Shown here: positions 1-8,020 of the stretch, in pieces
Layout of the letters: the number at the start of each line of letters is the position of its first letter
How positions within the stretch are numbered: position 1 is the first letter of the stretch
From: Rhodoferax sp.
GTDB taxonomy: Bacteria > Pseudomonadota > Gammaproteobacteria > Burkholderiales > Burkholderiaceae_C
Direction of reading: 5' to 3'
Assembly: GCA_030685025.1 (NCBI GenBank)
Contig: JAUXWC010000061.1
Span: forward strand, 1-64,000
Length of the DNA stretch: 64,000 nucleotides
Made by a program: the position numbers and the translations under genes
Notes under the pieces: generated by a model
Database searches by the model: none
What the model was told of the DNA's origin: nothing
Seen by the model: only the letters and a program-made list of their open reading frames with translations

Positions 1-111
1 ACGGTGCGCAAGCAGCTAAAGAACTACGAGCGCATGAAGCTGCTGATGGAACGATGGATTGACTTGGCAACGGAATTGTCAACCCTGCGGCTGATCAAAG
101 ACACCGGCTGA
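1..111 (+). CDS. C-terminal tail of an unidentified protein (5' end outside window)
   Basis: An open frame enters from the left edge and ends at TGA 109-111, giving 36 residues rich in Lys, Arg and Leu and ending RLIKDTG. The start lies outside the window. The tail is too short to assign to a family. Its neighbours to the right are gene fragments, so it may belong to the same accessory or degraded region. Confidence 0.5.
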   Translation, partial: TVRKQLKNYERMKLLMERWIDLATELSTLRLIKDTG

Positions 112-162
112 ACGATGGCGAGAACTTAGCACTGTCCAGTAGAATGAATGCCAAGGGAGTGC

Positions 163-231
163 CATGACTACCAGGAAGAACTTAAGCGAAGACGACATCT
201 ACGCGAAGCGGTTCAGGGATTGGTTGCGTTA
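163..231 (+). pseudogene. Remnant resembling the N-terminus of a type I restriction HsdR subunit
   Basis: A 22-codon frame reads MTTRKNLSEDDIYAK and then runs into unrelated residues and a TAG stop. The LSE-D-D/I-AK pattern is what I recall from the extreme N-terminus of EcoEI-type HsdR proteins, where a conserved F-T-P stretch normally follows. Here the similarity stops after residue 15. The most economical reading is a deletion scar left by loss of a restriction-modification locus. The assignment rests on one short motif and is tentative. Confidence 0.35.
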
Positions 232-286
232 GCAAAGCTGAAGTGATCGTTGCTGGCCATATCCAAAACTCGGGTTTCTAAACCAT

Positions 287-1108
287 ATGCCTGTCCGCAC
301 CGCCCTCTGGAAAGTCACAGCCCAACCCACGCAACTGCCTGAGGCAGTCCTGCCCAGCGAAAAGTTGCTTGAAGAAATGATCGTTGCGCAGCCGCTGTTG
401 CTGTCGGACGCATGGATGCACATTGGCCGCCAGGAGCGCACGGGGCAGGGCGGCATCATTGACCTGCTGGCCATTGCGCCCGATGGCTCGTTGGTGCTGA
501 TTGAGCTCAAGCGTGATCGCACTCCGCGCGACGTGGTGGCCCAGGCGCTGGACTACGCCAGTTGGGTGGAAGATCTGCAAGCGGAAGACATTGCCGCCAT
601 CTATCACCGCTTTAAGGCGGGCCAAAGTTTGGCGGATGACTTCATGGCGCGCTTTGGCCAGCCGCTGGATGAAGACACGCTCAACCAGTCCCACCAGATC
701 GTGATCGTCGCCGGCCAGTTGGACAACAGCACCGAGCGCATCGTGGCTTACCTGAACAAGCGCGACATTGCCATCAACGTGTTGTGCTTTCAGGTGTTTG
801 CACACGGGCCAGACCAGTTGCTCAGTCGTGCATGGCTGTTGGATCCGGTACATACGCAGGTCAACGTCACCCCACCTGCCGATGGCCCTGCCGAGCCGTG
901 GAATGGAGAGTTCTATGTGTCGTTCGGTGACAGCGCCACGCGTTCCTGGATGGAGGCAGTGAAGTACGGCTTCATCTGCGGCGGTGGCGGCGCTTGGTAC
1001 AGCCGCACATTGCAGGTTCTCCAGCCTGACGACCGCGTTTCTTCGGCAATCAAAACACCGTATGCAAGCCGACCACTCCCAAGTGGCGGAGCACGGTGGA
1101 ACGGTTGA
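287..1108 (+). pseudogene. NucS/DUF91-type endonuclease-like protein, C-terminally truncated
   Basis: The 273-residue product carries a PD-(D/E)xK-like nuclease core. A G-IIDLLAIAPDG strand precedes VLIELKRDRTPREV-like residues (about 60-85), with Asp in IIDLL and the E-x-K of IELKRD as predicted metal and catalytic residues. The later block EPWNGEFYVSFGD through YGFICGGGG-WYSRTL (about 203-247) is typical of longer relatives. After DDRV (about residue 252) the sequence becomes unrelated and ends. Codons from about 1066 to 1137 in another frame read as a C-terminal tail ending FGVSDNKV, suggesting a deletion joined two genes. The ATG at 287 has no clear ribosome-binding site. It may be inactive. 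Confidence 0.6.
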
Positions 1109-1167
1109 AGATGCGGTTTGGTGTGAGCGATAACAAAGTTTGACGCGTACTTAGAGTGTCCAGACAT

Positions 1168-1908
1168 ATGCCACAACTGTCACACCCGGAAGTCATTGAA
1201 GTCATGGGGCGTGCCGATCAAGGGCACGCCAACGCCTACCGCTGTAGCGCCGACGATGGTCATAGTTATTACGTCAAGAGCCAGGGCGCTACCTGGCGCG
1301 GCTTGGTGTGTGAGTGGGTGGCGGCACGTTTGGCATTGGCATTTGGCCTACCGATCGCGCCCTTCTCCCAAGTGCGTATTGACGAGGACTTCGCAAATTT
1401 TCTGCAACGCGCAGGCAATCGGCACCTTGTCGCCGGGCTGGCATTCGGGTCGCGGGTCGCGCCCCATACTCGAGAATTTGAACCGGCACTGCTGCCGAAG
1501 TGCAAGCCTGACTTCCGGCGTGACCTGGTGGCGTTTGATTGGTGGGTGCACAACGCGGATCGCACCTTAGGTGAGTACTCCGGCAACCCCAATCTGTTGT
1601 GGGACACAGCGAGCGCTGTGCCCGTAGTGATTGACCACAACATGGCATTTGATCTTGGCTTCGAACCAGATCTGTTTCTGGAAACACATGTCTTCCACGC
1701 TGATTTGACGGCAATCAAGGCTGATTTGGTCATGCGTGCGGAGTACGAGCAACGATTTTCGGCTTTGGTACCCTTGCTCTCAGACATATGGGCCGAATTG
1801 CCTCAAAATTGGCTTGAGAGTGAAGACGGTGACATTCGTTTTTCACCTTCGGATTTTTTGTCGGTTCTTGACCGGGTCAACCGGCCGCTATTTTGGGATT
1901 CGCCTTAA
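1168..1908 (+). CDS. HipA-like kinase domain protein
   Basis: The 246-residue protein has the fold marks of a HipA-related kinase. There is a candidate ATP-binding Lys in YYVKSQG (about residue 37), a catalytic-loop-like WWVHNADRT (about 126-133), and a metal-binding IDHNMAFD (about 155-162). It lacks the N-terminal HipB-contact domain of full HipA toxins, so it belongs to the compact single-domain group. ATG 1168 is chosen; an upstream in-frame GTG at 1156 is possible. The stop is 15 bp before the DUF3037 gene, so the two are probably co-transcribed. In other genomes these families are often neighbours. The substrate is unknown, and a toxin or defence role is inference. Confidence 0.8.
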   Translation: MPQLSHPEVIEVMGRADQGHANAYRCSADDGHSYYVKSQGATWRGLVCEWVAARLALAFGLPIAPFSQVRIDEDFANFLQRAGNRHLVAGLAFGSRVAPHTREFEPALLPKCKPDFRRDLVAFDWWVHNADRTLGEYSGNPNLLWDTASAVPVVIDHNMAFDLGFEPDLFLETHVFHADLTAIKADLVMRAEYEQRFSALVPLLSDIWAELPQNWLESEDGDIRFSPSDFLSVLDRVNRPLFWDSP

Positions 1909-1923
1909 CCGCTGACAAACTGA

Positions 1924-2748
1924 ATGAAGCGCCTTTTTGCACACTACACCCTGATCCGCCTGCTGCCGTTGGCCGACGCGGGGGAGTTCGCCAACATTGG
2001 TGTTGTGCTGGCATGCCCGGACACTGGGTATTTTGGTTTTAGGCTGATGAAAAGGCAGCGGCGCGTGACGGAGTTCTTTCAAGAGATCACCCGTGACCTG
2101 TTGACCAAACTCCGCAAAGAGTTGACGGCTGAGCTTGCGCACGTTCGGGACTTTGTTGCCACCAGGCAGGCAACGGCGGAGCTTGCCCAGGTGATGCAAG
2201 ATTTGGCTAAGCCGCGTGAGACCATGATCCGATACGCGCCTTTGCGTGGACTGATGACTGAAGATCCGGCGGCTGATCTCGACAAGCTTTTTGAGCGCTA
2301 TGTTCACCGTGACCTGAGCGTAGCGCCGCAGTATCACGAGCAGATCTTGGTCAAATTGGTCAAGCGCACCTTGGCAATGGAGAGGTTGGCGGACGCATTT
2401 GAGGCGAACGATGTCGGGACGGACGATTTCCACATTCGTTTGCCATTTGTGCACGAACGCGGCGGTCAGGCAGTTGCTGCCATCAAGCCGTTGGACCTGA
2501 CGCAAGATGAGCCCACAAAAATCTACACCCACGGGGACCTGTGGTTGGGGCATTTTCGGAGGTTGAAAGCGTTGAACCTGCGGCCTCAGGGCCTGTTAGT
2601 TGCGGCCGAGGGGCCGCTCGCTGAAGATGTCAAGCGGTTCCGGGCGTACAACGACATCCTTGACGAGTTGCGGCAACTGGATGTCTCGGTGGTGGATCGC
2701 GCCGATGCGCGGGGCATCGTCGAGTTCGCCAGAGCTTACGTGCAGTAA
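1924..2748 (+). CDS. DUF3037 family protein, partner of the HipA-like kinase
   Basis: The 274-residue protein opens with the DUF3037 signature: a start LFAHYTLIRLLPLADAGEF, then NIGVVLACPDTG, and a charged FRLMKRQRRV segment. No signal peptide or membrane span is visible, so it should be cytoplasmic. The C-terminal half (about 150-274) is mixed alpha/beta with no motif I recognise. It begins 15 bp after the kinase stop. Pairing with a HipA-like kinase suggests the two work together, for example as kinase plus substrate, inhibitor or regulator. No biochemical function is established to my knowledge. Confidence 0.8.
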   Translation: MKRLFAHYTLIRLLPLADAGEFANIGVVLACPDTGYFGFRLMKRQRRVTEFFQEITRDLLTKLRKELTAELAHVRDFVATRQATAELAQVMQDLAKPRETMIRYAPLRGLMTEDPAADLDKLFERYVHRDLSVAPQYHEQILVKLVKRTLAMERLADAFEANDVGTDDFHIRLPFVHERGGQAVAAIKPLDLTQDEPTKIYTHGDLWLGHFRRLKALNLRPQGLLVAAEGPLAEDVKRFRAYNDILDELRQLDVSVVDRADARGIVEFARAYVQ

Positions 2749-2843
2749 GTCGGTCTTGCCCACCGTGGCTATTCATTCTTAGCATGACAACTTGGTGGCG
2801 AAGTACCGTGTGCTGAGCCGCTTGTCACCTTGATGGGAACGAT

Positions 2844-3473
2844 ATGGACGCTCGCTTGTGTGCAATCGCGCTGGCTGGATTGGTGCTGTGGGGGACCACG
2901 CCAGAGGCGGCGGCGCAGACCGACGCCAGCAAGGCTGCGGTGACTGCCTGCGAGGCTGAAGTGACGGACACGGTTCTCCAGATGCGTGCGCGCGATGCGC
3001 AGCAGCTTGAATTCACTTCCTCCAAACGCATGCTCGTGCCAACCCAAAACGATGAGGTGGGCGTCAAGGGCGAGGGGCGTTATCGGCGTGCCGCCGGTGG
3101 CACCGTGTCCTTCACCTACAGTTGCGCGTTCAACTTCAAGACCGGCAAGGCCAGCGGCGCGCTGTTCAATGAGGTAGGTCCGTCGCCGGTATCGAACGCG
3201 GCGGCATGGCAGCCGGACATGTCCAGGCTGTCGCCCGAGGATTGCGAGTTGGCTGTGGCCGCTTTGTTGAAGGACAAACATCCCAAAGGCAGCAGCCTGG
3301 CGTTCAACTCGGGTTCACGTCAGCTCAGGCCCGCAGCCAATGCGCGCGTGTTGCTGCTCGGCAAGGGCAGCATGGAGCGGGGCCCGGGGATGCGGGCCAG
3401 TGCCTTCACCTATCAATGTGAAGTGGACGACCGCAGCGGCCGGATGCTGCAGGCCGACGCCACGTTGCAGTGA
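2844..3473 (+). CDS. Exported protein of unknown function with a duplicated Cys-containing unit
   Basis: The 209-residue product starts with a Sec-type signal peptide (MDARLCAIALAGLVLWG, cleavage probably after AAAQ, about residue 25). The mature part seems to contain two related halves. Each has an acidic Cys near its start (TACEAEV; PEDCELA) and ends in a beta-rich FTYSCAFN or FTYQCEVD strand, so four Cys could form two disulfides. That implies a periplasmic duplicated beta domain. I do not recognise the family. A copy of the dispersed palindrome lies 17 bp after the stop. Confidence 0.65.
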   Translation: MDARLCAIALAGLVLWGTTPEAAAQTDASKAAVTACEAEVTDTVLQMRARDAQQLEFTSSKRMLVPTQNDEVGVKGEGRYRRAAGGTVSFTYSCAFNFKTGKASGALFNEVGPSPVSNAAAWQPDMSRLSPEDCELAVAALLKDKHPKGSSLAFNSGSRQLRPAANARVLLLGKGSMERGPGMRASAFTYQCEVDDRSGRMLQADATLQ

Positions 3474-3490
3474 ACAGCCGGCATCCGACA

Positions 3491-3543
3491 ATCAGTTGAG
3501 GACAGAGCGTCGCTTTGCTCCGGTCTGTCCCGCAAGGGATCAG
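3491..3543 (+). repeat. Dispersed palindrome (ATCAGTTGAGGACAG family), copy 1
   Basis: The left arm ATCAGTTGAGGACAGAG and right arm CTCTGTCC-like GGTCTGTCCCGCAAGGGATCAG surround a short variable stem, GCGTCGC against GCTCCGG-type bases. The arms pair through GGACAGA and TCTGTCC. The TCA at 3540-3542, near the right end, is the stop codon of the minus-strand SPOR gene. The same family recurs near 12590, 20178, 28470 and 51208. Confidence 0.85.
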
Positions 3544-4823
3544 AGCTTCACCAGCAAGGCGGGCAGATCGAGTTCCTTGATCAGTGGGGCGGCTTGTTCG
3601 GCTTCGCTCCTGGTCGCGAAGGGGCCTACCCGCACGCGAATCCGTTTGCCCTGACTGGTTTCCAGAACTTCGGAGTAGGCCTTGAAGCCGGCCGCCTGAA
3701 GCTTGGCCTGGGCTTTGCGTGCGTTGTCCTCGTTGGCGAACGCCCCGACCTGCAGGGCGAACCGAAACTCGGCGGGCGCGGCTGCACTGCCAGACGCCGC
3801 TGACGCCGATGCTGATGCTGATGCTGTCGCTGTCGCCGAAGCGGGCGCCTTGGCGCTCTTGACGGCCGGTGAAGCGTTGCCTCTGAGTTCGGTCGGCTCG
3901 CGTCCGATCGGGCCGGATTGTTGTGCCCGTGGCGGCGGTGGACCTTCTGTCGTACCGACCACCACCAGGTTCGCGTTGCGCAGCACTGCCGTGCTGGTCG
4001 GTTCAGCGGGCGCCGAGGTCAGCAGCACCTCGGCGGCGGGTGCGGCGCTGGCGGCAGACGCCTGAGGCGACATGTCGGGTTGAGACGATGCGGGGGCTAC
4101 GCCAGGCGTGACCGGGGTGGTCGAGACCGCTTGCGTCAGTACCGTGGCGTTGAACTGCTCAAGCGTCGAGCTGGAGGTCAGCAGCCACGCGAACACCCCT
4201 ACGACCACGATCAGACTCGAATTGGTGGCTGCCAGCACAAACCAGCGGCGGTTGGAGCCGGCTTGTGCTGCCAGCGATTCGCAGGCCTCGTCGATGGTGC
4301 TGGAGGCCGCCAGGGCGGCCTCGATGCGCTTCTTGGAGAACCGGTAGTAGGCGGCGTTGCCGAACAGGCCGGGCAGCACAAACATGAATGCCAGGCACAG
4401 TGCCAGCAAGGCCAGCTCGGTGGTGGCGGAAAAATCGAACACCAGCCGGCCAATGCCAAATACCGCCAAGCCCAGGCCCAGGCACGAGGCGGCGAACACC
4501 AAGGCGGCACTCCACATGCCACGCCAGGCGAGCCAGTTCAGGGTCGAGAAGAACGCCGGCCAATGCCAGGTGATACCGGGCTTGCCAGCGTCGTCAAATC
4601 GCGCGAACTGCTTGAGGTAGTAGTCTTGGCCCCTGGCACCCACGACCGCCTTGTACAGCTCTTGCATCACAGGCGATGGCGCCGCTGCGTCGGGCGCGTC
4701 CCGAAACGTCGGCTCGATACGAGGCGGCTGCTCCGTGCTGTCGGCCACCGGAGCCACGTGGCCACAAGCCTGGCACGTCCCCGTTGGGTCGGTGACCACG
4801 GTTGCGCATTGAGGGCATTGCAT
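3540..4823 (-). CDS. Zinc-ribbon / DUF2628 / SPOR-domain membrane protein
   Basis: The 427-residue protein is modular. An N-terminal zinc ribbon (CPQCATVV...CQACG, residues 3-21) is followed by a DUF2628 region (YYLKQFARFDDAG...WHWPAFF, about 67-95) and about three hydrophobic segments. A further transmembrane helix (about 197-215) precedes a low-complexity Ala/Ser/Thr/Pro linker with an alternating Ala-Ser tract. The C-terminus is a SPOR domain (FALQVGAFANEDNARKA to the end). SPOR domains bind denuded septal peptidoglycan, so a cell-division or envelope role is likely. The DUF2628 region suggests insertion in the inner membrane. Its stop codon lies in the dispersed palindrome. Confidence 0.85.
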   Translation of the reverse strand: MQCPQCATVVTDPTGTCQACGHVAPVADSTEQPPRIEPTFRDAPDAAAPSPVMQELYKAVVGARGQDYYLKQFARFDDAGKPGITWHWPAFFSTLNWLAWRGMWSAALVFAASCLGLGLAVFGIGRLVFDFSATTELALLALCLAFMFVLPGLFGNAAYYRFSKKRIEAALAASSTIDEACESLAAQAGSNRRWFVLAATNSSLIVVVGVFAWLLTSSSTLEQFNATVLTQAVSTTPVTPGVAPASSQPDMSPQASAASAAPAAEVLLTSAPAEPTSTAVLRNANLVVVGTTEGPPPPRAQQSGPIGREPTELRGNASPAVKSAKAPASATATASASASASAASGSAAAPAEFRFALQVGAFANEDNARKAQAKLQAAGFKAYSEVLETSQGKRIRVRVGPFATRSEAEQAAPLIKELDLPALLVKL

Positions 4824-4954
4824 TGGGAGATCTCCGCCAGCTTGAGCAAATAACTGCGGATGTTACAGCGCGCAACGCTCGGCCGGCGCGAACACGCTCT
4901 CCCAGAACACGCTGTCCCAGGTTGCCGCACTGGGCGTGTGCCGGCGCAGCGCGC

Positions 4955-5440
4955 TTACGCCGCGAGGGCGGCTTCAATGTCTTGGGTCAGGCTTGCCGGC
5001 GCGTCGGTGGGTGCGTAGCGCTTGATCACCTTGCCGTCCTTGGCAACCAGGAACTTGGTGAAATTCCACTTGATGCTTTTGCTGCCCAACAGGCCTGGCG
5101 CTTCGCCCGACAGCCAGTGGTACAAGGGATGTGCGTTGGCGCCGTTGACGTCAATCTTGGCCATCATGGGGAAACTGACGCCGTAGTTGACTTGGCAGAA
5201 CTCGGCGATCTCGCTGTTGCTGCCGGCGTCCTGGGCGCCGAACTGGTTGCACGGGAAACCCAGCACCACCAAGCCCTTCTTGCCGTATTGCTTGTGCAGG
5301 GCTTCGAGCCCGCCAAATTGCGGTGTGAAGCCGCAGGCGCTGGCGGTGTTGACGATCAGCAAGACCTTGCCCTTGAACTTGGACAGTGGCACGGATTTGC
5401 CATTGATCTGGAGTGCTTCGAAATCGTAGATGGTTGACAT
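4955..5440 (-). CDS. Glutathione peroxidase-family thiol peroxidase
   Basis: The 161-residue protein reduces hydroperoxides in the cytoplasm. The peroxidatic Cys36 sits in [11 protein letters not shown] where animal enzymes carry selenocysteine. Gln66 in GFPCNQFG and Trp125-Asn126 in IKWNFTKF complete the catalytic tetrad. Cys64 in GFPCNQF could be a resolving Cys. Bacterial Cys-type members often accept electrons from thioredoxin rather than glutathione, so the substrate is not fixed by sequence. It has no signal peptide. It is on the minus strand like its neighbours, but with about 60-130 bp gaps, so it may be transcribed alone. Confidence 0.93.
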   Translation of the reverse strand: MSTIYDFEALQINGKSVPLSKFKGKVLLIVNTASACGFTPQFGGLEALHKQYGKKGLVVLGFPCNQFGAQDAGSNSEIAEFCQVNYGVSFPMMAKIDVNGANAHPLYHWLSGEAPGLLGSKSIKWNFTKFLVAKDGKVIKRYAPTDAPASLTQDIEAALAA

Positions 5441-5502
5441 TCAAACTCCAGCAAGTTGCGGCGGGGATGGCGCAGGCTTTTGGCGCCTGCGGCCGCAAAG
5501 TA

Positions 5503-6183
5503 TCAGGGTTTGGTTGAAACCTTGCCCAGGACAAGGTCGATGCGGCGCTGCAGCCCTACCGCACCGGCCTGGTCGCCGGCTTGCTGGCTGCGCTGCAACT
5601 GCACGCCCAGCCAGGCCAGCAGCGGGCGGCGCCAGCCTTGACTGGAAGCGGCCTCGGTGGCGAGCTCAATGCCGGCCGGGCTTAGCCGTGTCTGGCGCAG
5701 CAGTGCACCGGCCGCGACCAGCCGCGCCAGCGGGTCTTCGATGGCCGCCAGTACCGGCGCGTCCGCCTGCGCGTCTGATAAGGCCAGGACGGCTTGGTGC
5801 TGCACGGGCAGCAGGGTGCCATCGAGCCCCTGCCAGCGCGCGCCCAGGTAATCGGCATAGGCCCGGTCCCGCGCGTCGGCATCGGCTGCCAGCGTTTGGA
5901 ATTCGGGGCAGTCGTCCAGCTCCAGGCTGGCCAGGCGCGCCGCGCAGCGCAGCAGTTCGGCGCGCGCCACCAGGTCGGCCCGCCCGGTGCTGGCGATCTC
6001 GGTCCTGGCGCGGGAAAATTCGATCTCGGCAGCCGCGGTGTTGCCGCTCAGGTAGCTTGCCGTGAAGCCCTTGAGCGCGCCGTGGGCGTTGCTCTGCCAG
6101 TCCGGCGGGGGTGGCGTGCTGCTGCAAGCCGCCAGGACACCGAGCAACAGACCCATCGAAATGAGGTTTCGGCAGGGCGTCAT
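5503..6183 (-). CDS. Lipoprotein of an MCE transport set
   Basis: The 226-residue protein has a lipoprotein signal: hydrophobic ISMGLLLGVL followed by the lipobox LAAC. Lipidation would be at Cys about residue 21. The mature part is helical and Ala/Leu-rich, with no motif I recognise. It does not resemble the usual auxiliary lipoprotein family of MCE/Pqi operons. ATG 6183 overlaps the mlaD-like stop by ATGA, which argues for translational coupling and a shared function in the envelope. Confidence 0.75.
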   Translation of the reverse strand: MTPCRNLISMGLLLGVLAACSSTPPPPDWQSNAHGALKGFTASYLSGNTAAAEIEFSRARTEIASTGRADLVARAELLRCAARLASLELDDCPEFQTLAADADARDRAYADYLGARWQGLDGTLLPVQHQAVLALSDAQADAPVLAAIEDPLARLVAAGALLRQTRLSPAGIELATEAASSQGWRRPLLAWLGVQLQRSQQAGDQAGAVGLQRRIDLVLGKVSTKP

Positions 6184-7172
6184 GGTAGCTTGATCTCGGT
6201 GTCGCGCGCAAACGGCCACTTGCGGTTGATCTCGTCGACCAGTTGTCCAACCTTGCGCAGGCTGGTGTCCACTTCCTTGCGCAGCGCGCCGAGGTCGGCG
6301 CTGGCTAGCTTTGCGTTGGCGCTGATCAGTTTGGTGTTGGCGCTGATCACTTGGGCATCGGCCAGAATGGCATCCACTTTTTGCAGGCTGGTGCGTGTCT
6401 CGCTCAGGATGGTGTTGAGTTGCCCGATCGCCGCTTGGGTTTCGTCCATCACGCCGCGCTTGCCAAAAACACGTTCATCGGCCTTGGCCAGCAGGCTGTT
6501 GGTGCGATCCAGCATGGTGACGATCTTGCGGGCCTGCTCATCGCCACCGAGCAAGCCGCCCAGCAGCCCATAGCGCCCATTCAGACGCTCGGTGGTGGTG
6601 CGCACATTGGCCAGGCTGGCATTCAGGCTTGAATTGGCCGCCGTCATGTTGCTCAGGTTGGTCAACAGCTCGCGCGTGGTGGCCAGCAGTTGCGGGAACT
6701 CGGCGGTGGCGTCGCCGCGCAGAACCGTGCGTTCCGAGTTGGGTGGCAGGGCCGGGTCGCTCAGAATGCCGCTGAAGGCGCGAAGGCGCGTCTCGCCGAC
6801 CATGCCGCGCTCCATGGTGAACACGCTGGAGGTGCGCAGCCAGCGCGCGTCCTTGCGCGGGATGTCCACCAGAATGCGGACCTTGCCATCCTCGGCCAGT
6901 TCGATCCGTTGCACCCGGCCGACCGGGAAGCCGGCGAAGGTCAGGTCCATGCCGACGATGACGCCTTCGGAGTCATCCGCGATCAGCACCAGTCGCTGCG
7001 TGCTTTCGAACACGCCACGTGCCACCATCACGTACAGCACAAAACCGCATACCAGGGTGAGCATCAGGGCCAGCAACAGCATCGCCTTGAACTCGACGTG
7101 GGCAATCGGCTTGCTCGCTGGTGTGGCGGATGTGGCGGATGTGGCGGCAGCGGGTTCGGGTGGGGCGTCCAT
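6180..7172 (-). CDS. MlaD-like MCE-domain substrate-binding protein
   Basis: The roughly 330-residue protein has a short Ala-rich cytoplasmic start and one transmembrane anchor (MLLLALMLTLVCGFVLYVMV). An MCE domain follows, with GVIVGMDLTFAGFPVGRV (about 75-92) as its hallmark. The long C-terminal helical part is what lets MCE hexamers form a tube for lipids. It should sit in the inner membrane facing the periplasm and work with the MlaE-like permease encoded just before it. I chose ATG 7172 because the codon further upstream is ATT. The stop overlaps the lipoprotein start. Confidence 0.88.
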   Translation of the reverse strand: MDAPPEPAAATSATSATPASKPIAHVEFKAMLLLALMLTLVCGFVLYVMVARGVFESTQRLVLIADDSEGVIVGMDLTFAGFPVGRVQRIELAEDGKVRILVDIPRKDARWLRTSSVFTMERGMVGETRLRAFSGILSDPALPPNSERTVLRGDATAEFPQLLATTRELLTNLSNMTAANSSLNASLANVRTTTERLNGRYGLLGGLLGGDEQARKIVTMLDRTNSLLAKADERVFGKRGVMDETQAAIGQLNTILSETRTSLQKVDAILADAQVISANTKLISANAKLASADLGALRKEVDTSLRKVGQLVDEINRKWPFARDTEIKLP

Positions 7173-7181
7173 GGCGGGCAA

Positions 7182-7985
7182 TCAGAAGTAACGCAGGGTC
7201 AGCGAGGCGGCCTCAATCAGCAGCAACACCAAGAATAGTCGAACCGCGCCGGGCTGCACCGTCGAGGCGCCGGCCCCTTGCGGGCGGGGTTCCAGGCTGG
7301 CCGCGGCGGGCACCACCGCCACGGCCAGCGCAAACAGCACGGTCTTGAGGGCAAAGCCGAAGGCCACGATCGGCTCGAACACTCGGCCCACGGTGCGCGT
7401 GTAACCCGGCAGGCCCCATGGCGAGAAACCATAAACCAACACATACGCCAGCAGCAAGGCCACGATGCTGCTGACCAGGGCCAGCGCCAGCACCGAGAAG
7501 GTATTGCCGGTCACCTGCGCCAGCAAGCCGTCGCGCAAGCGCTCCAGGCTGACGCCGCGCGGCGGCGTAGTAGGCAACAAGCCATGGGTCGACTGCGCTG
7601 CCCCGGCATTGAAGGCCAGTCCCGCGCGCAGCGTGACAAACAGCGCAGCCGAGAGCGGGATCAGCTCCAGCACCAGCACCCGCACCACCATTTCCAGGGC
7701 GTACTGCGACAGGCCGTAGCTGACTGCGGTGACCACCACGATGCGGATCAGCACCAGGCTCAACAGCGCGGCCAGTACCGTGAACCACGGCAATACTTGC
7801 CAGGTGGTGGCGTAGATGTGGTGGGCCGTGCGGGTGCGCCGTGCACGGTCGTAGCTTGATGGGGACAGCATCAACACCACGGCCACGGCGCCAAAGTGCA
7901 GCATGTGCCACCAGCTTCTGGCGTGTCGCCACAAGGCCCGGCCCCAGGCGCCGGGTAAGGAAGGCAGCGATGAGCTTGCGGACAT
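7182..7985 (-). CDS. MlaE-like ABC permease of the MCE lipid transporter
   Basis: The 267-residue integral membrane protein has the MlaE/Ttg2B pattern. Several transmembrane helices flank the conserved LVLELIPLSAALFVTLRAG loop (about residues 95-113), which in the family contacts the ATPase. It is the first gene of a tight permease-MCE-lipoprotein set (9 bp to the next start). The usual MlaF-type ATPase gene is absent: upstream, after 35 bp, lies the unrelated DUF3999 gene. The ATPase may be encoded elsewhere. ATG 7985 is the first start compatible with the family. Confidence 0.85.
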   Translation of the reverse strand: MSASSSLPSLPGAWGRALWRHARSWWHMLHFGAVAVVLMLSPSSYDRARRTRTAHHIYATTWQVLPWFTVLAALLSLVLIRIVVVTAVSYGLSQYALEMVVRVLVLELIPLSAALFVTLRAGLAFNAGAAQSTHGLLPTTPPRGVSLERLRDGLLAQVTGNTFSVLALALVSSIVALLLAYVLVYGFSPWGLPGYTRTVGRVFEPIVAFGFALKTVLFALAVAVVPAAASLEPRPQGAGASTVQPGAVRLFLVLLLIEAASLTLRYF

Positions 7986-8020
7986 GGTCGGATGATAGCG
8001 AGGCGCGGCCTCAAGCGGCG

